The position numbers and the translations under genes are program-made. A stretch of 64,000 nucleotides of DNA. It comes from Clostridium gelidum. Lineage in GTDB: Bacteria; Bacillota; Clostridia; Clostridiales; Clostridiaceae. The stretch covers positions 4,187,001-4,251,000 of the forward strand of contig NZ_AP024849.1 in assembly GCF_019977655.1 (NCBI RefSeq). Reading direction: 5' to 3'. The notes below the pieces were generated by a model. The model did not search any database. It was not told the DNA's origin and saw only the letters and a program-made list of their open reading frames with translations. This document shows, one piece after another, positions 26,059 to 34,889 of this stretch (position 1 is its first letter; each line of letters begins with the position of its first letter).

Positions 26059-26970
26059 TTATGTAAACACAATCAATAAACCCGTCATTATGAAAATTCC
26101 TAATATGATGCTAATGGAATTAGCTAAAGCTGGAATTGGATTATCTGGATCTATCATTTTACTATATACTGCTGATATTGTAGACAATGGAGCAAATAAA
26201 ACAAGTACAATCATTTGCTTTGCTAAAATTGGAACTGGTAAAAAAAAGTAAACACTACAACTAAAAATTAAATTACTAAAATACCTAATTCCAAGCAATT
26301 TAGTAACTCCTTTTGCTTGAGTCTTAGTAATATTAATTTCTAATATAATTCCAATCATTAACATTGCAAGAAATGCATTAGCAGAACCAATCATAGAAGC
26401 AATAGTCGTAATTTCTTTAGGAATTGATATTTTTAATATTGAAATAACAAATAAAACTATCAAGACATCAAATGGAACTGTCCTTAATAATGTCTTGATT
26501 AATTTTTTAATATTTAGTCTTCCGCTACCATCTACTTCATTTTTAGCCAGTGCATAGGAACCACCAAGTACCATACAAGAATTACCCATATCAAACATAC
26601 ACATATAAAGAAGAGCTGTTGGTTCAAAAAAACTGGCTGCAAATGGAATAGCAAAGTTACCTACATTATAACCTGAACAGTTAATTATACTGATAGCTTT
26701 TGTAACTGGAGAATTTCTACGCTCTATATATTTTACAAGAAAAATATTAAATAAATTACTAATTAAACCTACTAAAATAATAATAATTGCTACATAATTT
26801 ATGTTCATACTACTTGCACCAGCAATTAACGCGGCCGGCAATGTTATATTCATCACTATCTTGGATAAAAAAAGTCCATCTTCTTTTTTAAAAAAGCCAT
26901 TTTTCTTAAGTATGTATCCTAGAATCACGATACAAATAAATCCCAATGATTTGACCATTACTTCTTTCAT
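26059..26970 (-). CDS. AEC-family transporter (auxin efflux carrier fold)
   Basis: A 303-residue integral membrane protein with about ten hydrophobic segments. Family hallmarks are LGYILKKNGFFKKEDGLFLS near the N-terminus, the broken helix MNITLPAALIAG, and NCSGYNVGNFAIPFAASFF near residue 97. Members export organic anions such as malate, or other small acids. No linked enzyme indicates the substrate. The ATG at 26970 follows GGAAAGGTAATGGTTAA; a Met at residue 5 is an alternative. Confidence 0.9.
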   Translation of the reverse strand: MKEVMVKSLGFICIVILGYILKKNGFFKKEDGLFLSKIVMNITLPAALIAGASSMNINYVAIIIILVGLISNLFNIFLVKYIERRNSPVTKAISIINCSGYNVGNFAIPFAASFFEPTALLYMCMFDMGNSCMVLGGSYALAKNEVDGSGRLNIKKLIKTLLRTVPFDVLIVLFVISILKISIPKEITTIASMIGSANAFLAMLMIGIILEINITKTQAKGVTKLLGIRYFSNLIFSCSVYFFLPVPILAKQMIVLVLFAPLSTISAVYSKMIDPDNPIPALANSISIILGIFIMTGLLIVFT

Positions 26971-27169
26971 TTAACCATTACCTTTCCAACAAACAATTTT
27001 CGCTTAGTTTCTTTATATTTAGATATAATTCTCGTTACATTATATCTTGTTTTGATGCAACAAATCAATCATAAGTATACTTTGGTATTTGTTTTTTTAG
27101 ATAAGCGGATAATTTGTACAGTATTGTACAAACTAACTGTGTAAAAATACTATGCAAGGAGGTATTTTA

Positions 27170-27334
27170 ATGACAAAAGATAGTCAACCAGATAATAAAA
27201 TTGCAAGAATGGAAAAATGTAATTATCAAACTCCAATAACTGAAGAAGGACATAACCATAATCCTAATGCAAAACATAAGTCTATAGAGAATCAGGGCTT
27301 TAAAAGTCAACATTTCAACAGATTTGGTAATTAA
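27170..27334 (+). CDS. Small hydrophilic protein (54 aa), unknown
   Basis: MTKDSQPDNKIARMEKCNYQ starts at ATG 27170, 8 bases after AAGGAGG; a longer frame from 27152 merely includes the ribosome site. The product has one Cys, several His and Asn (GHNHNPNAKHKS) and no hydrophobic segment. It has its own terminator, so it is a monocistronic unit. I do not recognise a characterised family; such short soluble proteins in clostridia are sometimes expressed in sporulation, which is only a guess here. Confidence 0.7.
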   Translation: MTKDSQPDNKIARMEKCNYQTPITEEGHNHNPNAKHKSIENQGFKSQHFNRFGN

Positions 27335-27347
27335 ATATCTTAATCTA

Positions 27348-27383
27348 AAATGTAACCAAGTGAAAATCCACTTGGTTACATTT
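27348..27383. terminator. Terminator of the 54-aa gene
   Basis: Perfect 15-bp arms AAATGTAACCAAGTG / CACTTGGTTACATTT around AAAATC, 14 bases after the stop codon. Confidence 0.88.
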
Positions 27384-27594
27384 AAATACTATCCTAACAC
27401 CTTTTCTTGATTTCTGAATCTTAAAAAAATTTATCTTTTCTACTTCACCATGATTTTCTCTATAATCTGAATACTTCACGTATTAATATACCTATTTTTT
27501 TAGATAATAATGATGTAACTAAATTTTATTTATCTAATTTAATTATTATATATTACTGATAAGTTTTAAAATTATTATGTTAGGAGTGATTACT

Positions 27595-27882
27595 GTGAGC
27601 AAACAAAGAACACCCGATGGTCCAGCTCCAAAAGTTTATGATACTGAAAAAATAATTGATATCCATTCACTAGAATCTGACCCTTCTTTTGATTCTAAAA
27701 AAGTTCGAGAGGTTAAAAGCTATGTAGCACACTCAAAATCTACTTTTAGTTCAAATGATACAATTGCTCAAAATGAAAATAGCTCAAACCCTACTTGGGG
27801 AATACCAACACTCGCAAAGTTCGCTCATGCTAATACAAAGAAAGATGTTGATGTATATGATGTTCGTGGTAAATTAGATTGA
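27595..27882 (+). CDS. Hypothetical protein (95 aa)
   Basis: A hydrophilic soluble protein with no recognised domain. I place the start at GTG 27595, because GGAGTGATTACT sits correctly before it; ATG 27577 would lie upstream of that site. It begins SKQRTPDGPAPKVYDTEK after the initiator and ends GIPTLAKFAHANTKKDVDVY plus DVRGKLD. It has its own terminator. There is no signal peptide or Cys. Role unknown. Confidence 0.75.
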   Translation: MSKQRTPDGPAPKVYDTEKIIDIHSLESDPSFDSKKVREVKSYVAHSKSTFSSNDTIAQNENSSNPTWGIPTLAKFAHANTKKDVDVYDVRGKLD

Positions 27883-27908
27883 ATTTATAAAAAAATAATC
27901 CATAGCCT

Positions 27909-27944
27909 AAGAGACTAGTTATTGAATTTTGTAACTAGTCTCTT
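27909..27944. terminator. Terminator of the 95-aa gene
   Basis: Perfect 13-bp arms AAGAGACTAGTTA / TAACTAGTCTCTT around a 10-base loop. A diverged relative of the same hairpin is near 46043-46080. Confidence 0.85.
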
Positions 27945-28045
27945 ACATAATAAAATTTATACTGTAAATATTTTACATTAGTGTTATAATTTATTAATGA
28001 GTTCTATTGTGTTGCATTAAATATGCATAAAAGGAGAGTGGACAA

Positions 28046-28603
28046 ATGCTAAGAGTAAATAGGTTACTTTGCTTATTAAGTATTTTATTTATATTTAATA
28101 CTTATACTATAAGCACAATAACAACATTTAACGCTTTAGCAACAAAGGTTGTAGAAGATAATAATATAGAAATAGTACATAAAGATCAGACTGAATTAAT
28201 TGAAAATCCTATTGAATTGCAAGATGAAAAATTCAAACAAAAAGAAATTGCTATGCAAAAGGAAAAGGAAGAAAAAAAGAATGAACCTGAATTGAAAGAG
28301 TTTATTCTCACTTTTTATACATCTCTTGAATCTGAAAATAGCAGTGCAGGTGCAGTTACTTGTCAAAACAAACCATTATCACCAGGTGGTGTAGCTAATA
28401 ATGTAATCCCTCAAAATACTAAAATATATTTAGAAAGTTATGGCCTCGTTATTGTTAATGATAAAGGCTCTGATAAATATTTTGGTGTAGACAATAGATT
28501 AGATGTCTTTATAGCAAGAGAACCTGGGGAAAGTGATACACAATACTCGCATAGAGTAAACAGCTATGGGGTACAAAAGGTTCAGGGTTATATAGTTATT
28601 TAA
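28046..28603 (+). CDS. Exported 3D-domain protein
   Basis: A 185-residue protein with an N-terminal hydrophobic export segment (LLCLLSILFIFNTYTISTI), a charged coiled linker (residues 50-85, many Lys/Glu) and a C-terminal 3D domain (residues 88-185). The domain has FILTFYTSLESE, PLSPGGVANNVIPQNTKIYL, and the acidic positions in VNDKGSDKYFGVDNRLDVFI; the three Asp give the family its name and form the catalytic pocket in Stationary-phase survival/MltA-like muralytic proteins. A role in peptidoglycan cleavage during growth, sporulation or germination is likely. The ATG follows AAAGGAGAGTGGACAA. Confidence 0.88.
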   Translation: MLRVNRLLCLLSILFIFNTYTISTITTFNALATKVVEDNNIEIVHKDQTELIENPIELQDEKFKQKEIAMQKEKEEKKNEPELKEFILTFYTSLESENSSAGAVTCQNKPLSPGGVANNVIPQNTKIYLESYGLVIVNDKGSDKYFGVDNRLDVFIAREPGESDTQYSHRVNSYGVQKVQGYIVI

Positions 28604-28766
28604 AACCTTGAAAACAAGAATATTGGAATTGTGTAAGTCTTATTTATAATTAATACCATAAATAAACATTTACTTTACATTAATTCATATGAGCATAAAT
28701 CATTGCAACTCAGAATAGCATTTATTAACTATTTCAATAATAGCTCCTCTCAAAATCAACTCTTAA

Positions 28767-30482
28767 TTATATTTTAAATTTATGAACTATTTCATTAATC
28801 TTTTGAGCAAGTTCTGCTTGACTTTGTGCCGTTAATACTACTTGTTCTATGGCTTTTGTAGTTTCATTCATGCTTTCTCTTATTGTGTCTGCTTCTCCAC
28901 TTGATTTTTGTGAAAACAATGCCATATTTTGAACAGCTTCACTTACTTGTCCCACCATAGCTGTTATTTCTTCAGACATAGTCGCAATTTCATCAGACAT
29001 TTTGCTTACAAAATCTGAATCATTATAATACTGGGTACCTGTTTCACCATAAGCATCAAATTGTTCATTTACCTGTGTATTTATAAATTCTAATATATCT
29101 CTACCTGTATCAATACTACTTTTAAATGCCCCCTGAACTTTAATAATAGTATCTTGAATATTTATTACTGCTTGTGATGAATCTTCTGCAAGTTTTTTGA
29201 CTTCTTCTGCTACCACTGCAAAACCTTTTCCTTGCTCCCCTGCTCGTGCTGCCTCTATTGCTGCATTTAATGCAAGTAAATTTGTTTGTTCTGCTATATC
29301 TCCAATGGTACTTGCCATAACTTTTATACTATTTACCACTTTGCCATCTTCAATAGCTTTTGCCATCTTATTTTGTTTTTCAGAGGATATTTTTCTAGTT
29401 TCCGAGATAGCTTTTTGGCTATTATCTTTAGCTTCTGTAGATCTTTCCTTAGATTGATTTGCATTATTACTTCCTTGCATAGCTTTAGAAGAAAGTATAT
29501 TAATACTTGAATCCACTTCTTCAATAGATGCACTTATCTCTTCTGTGACGCTACTTGACTCTTGCATACTAGAAGCAATAGTATCTACTGCTTGATTTAT
29601 AGTAATAGTTTTAGCGGATAACTCTTGAACCGTTACTGAAAGTTCTTCAGATGAAGCACTTATATCTTTAGAATTTTCCATAATTACTTTTACTAAGCTA
29701 CTTACATTTTCTTGTGCAGTATTTAATGCTACAGCTGTTTGTCCAAATTCATCTTTTCTTGTGATTATAATTGGAGTTGAAAAGTCATAGTTTGATAGTC
29801 TTTGTGCTAATTCTTGTGTTTTTTTCAATGGATTTATTATATTTTTACTTAATATGTACGCCAAAAGAATAATAATTAAAAATGCTACGGCTGTGAAAAT
29901 TAGTATCGTGTATCTAACATTGTTAAACTCAGCTGTATTATCTAAATTAGCTTGTGCTGCTACTTTTCCATTTATATCAATACATTTTTGCAATTTTTCA
30001 GCCATGCTATTTTTAAGAGCAATTACATCTGAATTGAATAGTCTATTTGCTTCATCATAGTTATTAGCTTTAGCAAGGTCAATAATCTTAATTCGTAATT
30101 CTCGATATTTTGCTAAGTCAGTCTTAAAATCATCATAAGCTTTCCTCTCTTCTGGTGTTGAAGGAGTACTTTCATATGTCTTTTTTATCTCATCATTTTT
30201 TTGTGTTAAAGCATCGAGAGTAGCTATATCAACATTTATTTTCGAACTATCTCTTTCAAGAACAATTTTAATTAGAGATTCTCTACCTTGAGATATATTT
30301 CCTTTTATTTCCTCCAAAGCCTTAATAGATGTTAAATTGTTGTTATACATTTCCGCTGCATTATTATTTATTTTTGCAGAACTTAATACACCTTCTGCCC
30401 CTAGTAAAAGCATAAAAATACATACTAACAAAAATACTGAAACAAGTTTTTTCTTAACACTTAAATTTATAAATGTATTCAT
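28767..30482 (-). CDS. Methyl-accepting chemotaxis protein
   Basis: A 571-residue transmembrane chemoreceptor: TM1 at about 12-32, an extracellular four-helix-bundle sensor (35-185), TM2 at about 190-212 (YTILIFTAVAFLIIILLAYI), HAMP (213-265) and the cytoplasmic signalling coiled coil with the conserved hairpin IAEQTNLLALNAAIEAARAG near residue 400. It signals through CheA/CheW encoded elsewhere. The four-helix sensor binds an unknown ligand. It is a lone gene with AAAGGGGAATGTTAA before its ATG. Confidence 0.95.
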   Translation of the reverse strand: MNTFINLSVKKKLVSVFLLVCIFMLLLGAEGVLSSAKINNNAAEMYNNNLTSIKALEEIKGNISQGRESLIKIVLERDSSKINVDIATLDALTQKNDEIKKTYESTPSTPEERKAYDDFKTDLAKYRELRIKIIDLAKANNYDEANRLFNSDVIALKNSMAEKLQKCIDINGKVAAQANLDNTAEFNNVRYTILIFTAVAFLIIILLAYILSKNIINPLKKTQELAQRLSNYDFSTPIIITRKDEFGQTAVALNTAQENVSSLVKVIMENSKDISASSEELSVTVQELSAKTITINQAVDTIASSMQESSSVTEEISASIEEVDSSINILSSKAMQGSNNANQSKERSTEAKDNSQKAISETRKISSEKQNKMAKAIEDGKVVNSIKVMASTIGDIAEQTNLLALNAAIEAARAGEQGKGFAVVAEEVKKLAEDSSQAVINIQDTIIKVQGAFKSSIDTGRDILEFINTQVNEQFDAYGETGTQYYNDSDFVSKMSDEIATMSEEITAMVGQVSEAVQNMALFSQKSSGEADTIRESMNETTKAIEQVVLTAQSQAELAQKINEIVHKFKI

Positions 30483-30626
30483 TTAACATTCCCCTTTCTT
30501 ATTTAAAGTATATTCTTTTAATGTTATCATCTGATAATCCTGTTTATTCCCCTCTGCCACTATCTTCAGATTTAAAATATTGGCAAATTCTATGATCTTT
30601 ATTAAAATTCCATATCTATTTTAAAA

Positions 30627-30654
30627 ACTCCACTAAATTCGCATTTAGTGGAGT
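30627..30654 (-). terminator. Terminator after nfnB
   Basis: Arms ACTCCACTAAAT / ATTTAGTGGAGT around a four-base loop, followed by TTTTT on the minus strand. It lies 64 bases after the nfnB stop. Confidence 0.88.
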
Positions 30655-30717
30655 GCTTGTACTTTGAAATTTCTATTTTCAAAGTTATACTTTTAACATA
30701 TGTAAGATTACTACTTA

Positions 30718-32112
30718 CTATTTTGCACTAAGGTATTCATCTATAGCGCTAGCAGCTTTTTTTCCTGCGCCCATAGCTAATATAACTGTTGCTGCTCCTG
30801 TAACTGCATCTCCACCAGCATAAACTGCTTCTTTAGTAGTAAGCCCAGTTTCTTCTTCTGCTACTATACATCTTCTCTTATTAATTTCTAATCCTTCTGT
30901 TGTTGAAGAAATTAATGGATTTGGTGATGTTCCAAGAGACATTATTACAGTATCTAAATCCATAACAAATTCTGATCCAGGAACTTCAACTGGACTTCTT
31001 CTACCAGATGCGTCTGGTTCTCCAAGTTCCATCCTAATACATTTCATCCCTTTAACCCATCCCTTTTCATCTACTAAAATTTCACTTGGATTAGTTAAAA
31101 CATCAAATATTACGCCTTCTTGCATAGCATGATGAACTTCTTCAATTCTTGCAGGAAGTTCAGATTCGCCTCTTCTATAAACAATATGACTTTCAGCTCC
31201 AAGTCTTAGTGCAGTTCTTGCTGCATCCATAGCAACATTTCCTCCACCAACTACTGCAACTTTATTTCCAGCTCTAACTGGAGTTTCATATCCGTCTACA
31301 GCTGCTTTCATTAAATTTACTCTTGTTAAGAATTCATTTGCAGAAGATACTCCATTAGCATTTTCTCCCGGTATTCCCATAAATCTTGGAAGACCTGCTC
31401 CTGAACCTATAAATACAGCTTTAAATCCTTCTTCTTCAAATAATTCATCTATAGTTATTGTTCTTCCGATAATAACATTAGTCTCAATTTTAACACCAAG
31501 TTTCTTAATGTTTTCAACTTCAATTTTAACTACTTTTTCTTTTGGAAGTCTAAATTCTGGAATACCATATACTAAAACTCCACCTTCTTTATGAAGAGCT
31601 TCAAATATAGTAACTTCATATCCCTTTTTAGCTAAATCTCCAGCACAAGTAAGTCCCGCTGGACCACTTCCTACTACTGCAACTTTAATTCCATTTTTAG
31701 GTTCTGTTGCACTTAAATCAACCTTATGTTCTGCTGCCCAGTCTGCTGTAAATCTTTCAAGCTTACCTATAGATACTGAGTCGCCCTTTATACCTAAAAC
31801 ACATCTTCCTTCACATTGCTTTTCTTGTGGACAAACTCTTCCACAGACAGCTGGAAGTGCACTATATTTTGCAATTTCTTTTGCTGCATCTTCAAATTTT
31901 TCATCTTTAACATGTGCAATAAATCCAGGAATGTTAATTGATACTGGACATCCATCTACACATTTAGGGTTTTTACAATTCAAACATCTTGCAGCTTCTT
32001 TTGTAGCTTCTTCTTCATTATATCCCAAACAAACTTCTTCAAAGTTTGTAGCTCTCACCTTTGGGTCTTGTTCTCTTACTGGTATTCTAACTAATCTTTC
32101 ATTCATATCCAT
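30718..32112 (-). CDS. nfnB: NADH-dependent reduced ferredoxin:NADP+ oxidoreductase, subunit B
   Basis: Catalytic subunit of the NfnAB flavin-bifurcating transhydrogenase, which makes NADPH from NADH and reduced ferredoxin. At 464 residues it has an N-terminal Fe-S domain (CLNCKNPKCVDGCP and CGRVCPQEKQCEGRC), an FAD fold (VVGSGPAGLTCAGDLAKKG near residue 147) and an NADP(H) fold (AVVGGGNVAMDAARTALRLG near residue 285), ending in the second FAD motif YAGGDAVTGAATVILAMGAG. It was long annotated as the small subunit of glutamate synthase; the adjacent nfnA and lack of a large subunit argue for NfnB. Its ATG shares a base with the nfnA stop. Confidence 0.93.
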   Translation of the reverse strand: MDMNERLVRIPVREQDPKVRATNFEEVCLGYNEEEATKEAARCLNCKNPKCVDGCPVSINIPGFIAHVKDEKFEDAAKEIAKYSALPAVCGRVCPQEKQCEGRCVLGIKGDSVSIGKLERFTADWAAEHKVDLSATEPKNGIKVAVVGSGPAGLTCAGDLAKKGYEVTIFEALHKEGGVLVYGIPEFRLPKEKVVKIEVENIKKLGVKIETNVIIGRTITIDELFEEEGFKAVFIGSGAGLPRFMGIPGENANGVSSANEFLTRVNLMKAAVDGYETPVRAGNKVAVVGGGNVAMDAARTALRLGAESHIVYRRGESELPARIEEVHHAMQEGVIFDVLTNPSEILVDEKGWVKGMKCIRMELGEPDASGRRSPVEVPGSEFVMDLDTVIMSLGTSPNPLISSTTEGLEINKRRCIVAEEETGLTTKEAVYAGGDAVTGAATVILAMGAGKKAASAIDEYLSAK

Positions 32113-33002
32113 TATTTATTACCTCCACAACCGCAGCTACCATTACTATGGGTATTTCCTTCTTCTGCTTTTAATTGACATTTTCCTTCTTCAGTCTTAT
32201 ATAACCCTTGTCTTCTCATTGCTTCATCGTAATTTACTAAATGTCCATCAAATTCTGGTCCATCAACACAAGCAAATTTAATTTCTCCACCAATAGTTAC
32301 TCTACATGCTCCACACATTCCAGTACCATCAACCATAATTGAATTTAAACTTACTGTAGTTGGAATATTTAATTCCTTAGTTAACATAGAAGTAAATTTC
32401 ATCATTATCATTGGTCCAATAATAATAGCATGATCATACTTTTTACCTTGATTATTAACCAAGTCTTTTAACATATCAGAACCTGTTCCTTTAAATCCAT
32501 AGCTACCATCATCTGTTGTAACATAAAGATTCCCAGAAACTGCTTTTAAATCTTCTTCATATATTAATAAATCTTTATTTCTACTTCCGAGTATAACATC
32601 TACATCTATTCCTTGTTCATGTAGCCATTTTACTTGTGGATAAACTGGTGCTGCACCAACTCCACCTGCAATAAATAGTAGTTTCTTTTTCTTTAATTCT
32701 TCTATATCTTCATGTATTAGCTCACTTGGTTGTCCAAGAGGTCCAACAAAATCGGCTACTTCTTGGCCAACTTCAAATGAAGCTAATTGCTTTGTACCCT
32801 TTCCAACAGTTTGGAAAACTATTGCAACGGTTCCCTTTTCTTTATCATAGTCTGCTATTGTTAGTGGAATTCTTTCACCCTTTTCATCATTCTTTATAAT
32901 AATAAATTGACCAGGTTTTGCAGACTTTGCTATTCTTGGAGCTTCTATATCCATTAAGAATATATTATCTGTAAGTTCTCTTTTACTAATTATTTTGTAC
33001 AC
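32112..33002 (-). CDS. nfnA: NADH-dependent reduced ferredoxin:NADP+ oxidoreductase, subunit A
   Basis: FAD and [2Fe-2S] subunit of NfnAB, 296 residues. I start it at GTG 33002 (VYKIISKRELTDNIFLMDIE), preceded by GGAGGTACAAAAA; the TTG at 33017 would overlap that site. A ferredoxin-reductase-like FAD domain (residues 5-95, with KPGQFIIIK and RIPLTIADYD) is followed by an NAD domain (LLFIAGGVGAAPVYPQVKWL) and a C-terminal Cys cluster MCGACRVTIGG for the [2Fe-2S] centre. A CGCGG motif lies at the extreme C-terminus. It supplies NADPH that the neighbouring alcohol dehydrogenase could use. Confidence 0.93.
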   Translation of the reverse strand: MYKIISKRELTDNIFLMDIEAPRIAKSAKPGQFIIIKNDEKGERIPLTIADYDKEKGTVAIVFQTVGKGTKQLASFEVGQEVADFVGPLGQPSELIHEDIEELKKKKLLFIAGGVGAAPVYPQVKWLHEQGIDVDVILGSRNKDLLIYEEDLKAVSGNLYVTTDDGSYGFKGTGSDMLKDLVNNQGKKYDHAIIIGPMIMMKFTSMLTKELNIPTTVSLNSIMVDGTGMCGACRVTIGGEIKFACVDGPEFDGHLVNYDEAMRRQGLYKTEEGKCQLKAEEGNTHSNGSCGCGGNK

Positions 33003-33161
33003 TTTTTGTACCTCCAATATTTTTGAATTATATCAAGTCTACTAACTTGATATCTTTTGAATATTACCAAAATTAATAATTGTATTACCAAAAACAATGT
33101 TTCTATTACTTTTATTGGTTTTTGCCCCATGTTATTCCTAACTGTATTAACAATAACAAAA

Positions 33162-33179
33162 GCTCTCTGAATCGAGAGC
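33162..33179 (-). terminator. Terminator between adh and nfnA
   Basis: Arms GCTCTC / GAGAGC around six bases, followed by TTTTG on the minus strand. It lies about 200 bases after the adh stop, so adh and nfnAB may be separate or partially read-through units. Confidence 0.7.
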
Positions 33180-33199
33180 CAATGTCTATATATTTAATT

Positions 33200-33372
33200 G
33201 AGATTATGAGAATTTCAATCATATATATTATTTAATATTATGAGCTTTAAATTTATATATTATATCGAGATTATGAGAATTTCAATTTAATATACTTTTT
33301 GATATTATATATTTTAAGTTTATATATTAATAAGAGATTATGAGTTCTTATATTAATATGTGATTATAAATT
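33200..33372. repeat. 67-bp tandem repeat between adh and nfnA
   Basis: GAGATTATGAG begins units at 33200, 33267 and 33334, an exact 67-base period; the first two units share GAGATTATGAGAATTTCAAT and long AT-rich tracts such as TTTATATATTA. The last unit is partial and runs into the end of adh. The 379-base gap 33003-33381 has no gene. Confidence 0.75.
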
Positions 33373-33381
33373 GGCTTTTAT

Positions 33382-34548
33382 CTATAAATTAACCTTAGTT
33401 CCATAGTATGTACATTCAAATAATTTTTCCATTGTTGCATCATCTATTTCTCTAGGGTTTGAGCCTGTACATGCATCTAACACTGCATTATGAGCAACAA
33501 ATGTAAGGTTAGCTTTGAAATCAGCTTCTTCAATTCCATATTCCTTCATTGAATGAGGAATACTTAATTCATCATTCATTTTATCAATTACTTTAATTAA
33601 TGCATCAGTTAATTCTGCATCTGTGCTTCCCTCTAATTTTAATGCTCTTGCAATATCAGCATATCTATCTTCACACTTTGTTCTATTATATTGAATTACG
33701 TATGGTAAGAAGATTGCATTAGCACATCCATGAGGTATGTGGAATACAGCACCTACTTTATGAGCCATTGAGTGAACTATTCCAAGTAATGCATTTGAGA
33801 ATGCCATTCCTGCTAAACATTGAGCTTCATGCATTAAGTCTCTAGCTTCTTCATTTCCTTCAAATGATTTAAGTAAATGTTCTTTAACCATTTCTATTGC
33901 TTTAATAGCTAATGGATCTGAAAAGTTTGATCTAAATGATGCAGTGTATGCTTCTATAGCATGAGTTAATGCATCCATTCCAGTATGAGCTACTAATTGA
34001 GCTGGCATAGTTTGAGCTAACATTGGATCCAATATAGCTATATCTGGAGTTATGTTAAAGTCAGCTAAAGGATATTTAATTTTTGCTTTATAATCTGTTA
34101 TTACAGAAAAAGCTGTAACTTCTGTAGCCGTACCACTAGTTGATGGAATAGCTACGAATTTAGCCTTTTGCCTAAGTTCTGGTAATCCAAATGGAATAAC
34201 TGCTTGTTCAAACGTAAATTCTGGATATTCATAGAATATCCACATAGCCTTTGCTGCATCTATTGGTGATCCTCCACCAATTGCAACTATCCAATCAGGC
34301 TGAAAATTTCTCATTTTTTCTGCACCCTTCATTACTGTTTCTACTGATGGGTCTGGCTCTACGCCTTCAAATAATTCTACTTCCATTCCCGCTTCTTTTA
34401 AATAGCTTTCAACTTGTTCAAGAAAACCGAATCTTTTCATTGATCCGCCACCAACTACTACAAATGCTTTCTTACCTTTTAAATCTTTAAGAGCTTCGAG
34501 TGCTCCCTTTCCATGATATAAGTCTCTTGGCAAAGTAAAACGCGCCAT
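33382..34548 (-). CDS. Iron-containing alcohol dehydrogenase
   Basis: Fe-ADH of 388 residues, likely reducing butyraldehyde or acetaldehyde to alcohol with NAD(P)H in the cytosol. Nucleotide binding is shown by VVVGGGSMKRFGFLEQVESY and WIVAIGGGSPIDAAKAMW; the iron ligands lie in DALTHAIEAYTASF, LGIVHSMAHKVGAVF and PHGCANAIFLPY (Asp and three His). The Ser after GGG suggests a cofactor-selective loop that cannot be resolved by eye. The ATG follows AGGAGGAATTATTA. A sigma-54 promoter lies 69 bases upstream and the AcoR-type activator is the next gene, a strong sign that this ADH is switched on by that protein when alcohol or aldehyde metabolism demands it. Confidence 0.94.
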   Translation of the reverse strand: MARFTLPRDLYHGKGALEALKDLKGKKAFVVVGGGSMKRFGFLEQVESYLKEAGMEVELFEGVEPDPSVETVMKGAEKMRNFQPDWIVAIGGGSPIDAAKAMWIFYEYPEFTFEQAVIPFGLPELRQKAKFVAIPSTSGTATEVTAFSVITDYKAKIKYPLADFNITPDIAILDPMLAQTMPAQLVAHTGMDALTHAIEAYTASFRSNFSDPLAIKAIEMVKEHLLKSFEGNEEARDLMHEAQCLAGMAFSNALLGIVHSMAHKVGAVFHIPHGCANAIFLPYVIQYNRTKCEDRYADIARALKLEGSTDAELTDALIKVIDKMNDELSIPHSMKEYGIEEADFKANLTFVAHNAVLDACTGSNPREIDDATMEKLFECTYYGTKVNL

Positions 34549-34616
34549 TAATAATTCCTCCTACTATAATTTTTAATGCTTTATTTATTTTTTATTAAAC
34601 CTCTATAAATATCTAT

Positions 34617-34633
34617 AGCAAAATCCATGCCAA
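34617..34633 (-). promoter_or_regulatory. Sigma-54 (-24/-12) promoter of adh
   Basis: The minus strand reads TTGGCATGGATTTTGCT: GG and GC are separated by the required 10 bases and both boxes match the consensus TGGCAY-N5-TTGCW. The predicted start is about 12 bases downstream, leaving a leader of about 57 bases before the adh ATG. Confidence 0.88.
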
Positions 34634-34667
34634 TTTGACATTATTTTATCAATCTTTGTATTTTTAC

Positions 34668-34818
34668 GCATAAAAAAATAACAAATCACAGATTTGTTAT
34701 TTATTTTTCCAAATAGCAAGTAGCTATGTTTAGACCATAACTCCCTATTACGAAAACTCGATTATGTAATCTAAAAAAATAGCCTAATTATACTAACTTG
34801 TTATTTTTCGGGCATACC
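34668..34818. repeat. Degenerate member of the MITE-like palindromic family
   Basis: GCATAAAAAAATAACAAATC at the left and ACTTGTTATTTTTCGGGCAT at the right echo the terminal repeats of the 7692-7856 element. An inner perfect hairpin AAATAACAAATC-ACA-GATTTGTTATTT lies at about 34677-34703. It lies between the adh promoter and its candidate enhancer. Confidence 0.5.
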
Positions 34819-34853
34819 TTATGTAATTTTTCACTACACATCATGTCCTAAAA

Positions 34854-34883
34854 TCGTACATTTTGTTCAATGCAACTCGTACA
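34854..34883. promoter_or_regulatory. Candidate enhancer sites for the sigma-54 activator
   Basis: TCGTACA occurs twice in direct orientation (34854-34860 and 34877-34883), 23 bases apart, about two helical turns, and some 220 bases upstream of the -24 box. This placement is typical of upstream activating sequences. Binding by the neighbouring activator is inferred. Confidence 0.45.
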
Positions 34884-34889
34884 ATTTTA

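Noticed and set aside
30718..32112. Glutamate synthase small subunit annotation for this gene
   Set aside because: No large-subunit gene is adjacent; the nfnA neighbour and coupled translation fit NfnB better.
33003..33161. Rex redox-repressor site before nfnA
   Set aside because: Looked for a TTGTTAA-N4-TTAACAA-like palindrome; only loose AT-rich similarity seen.
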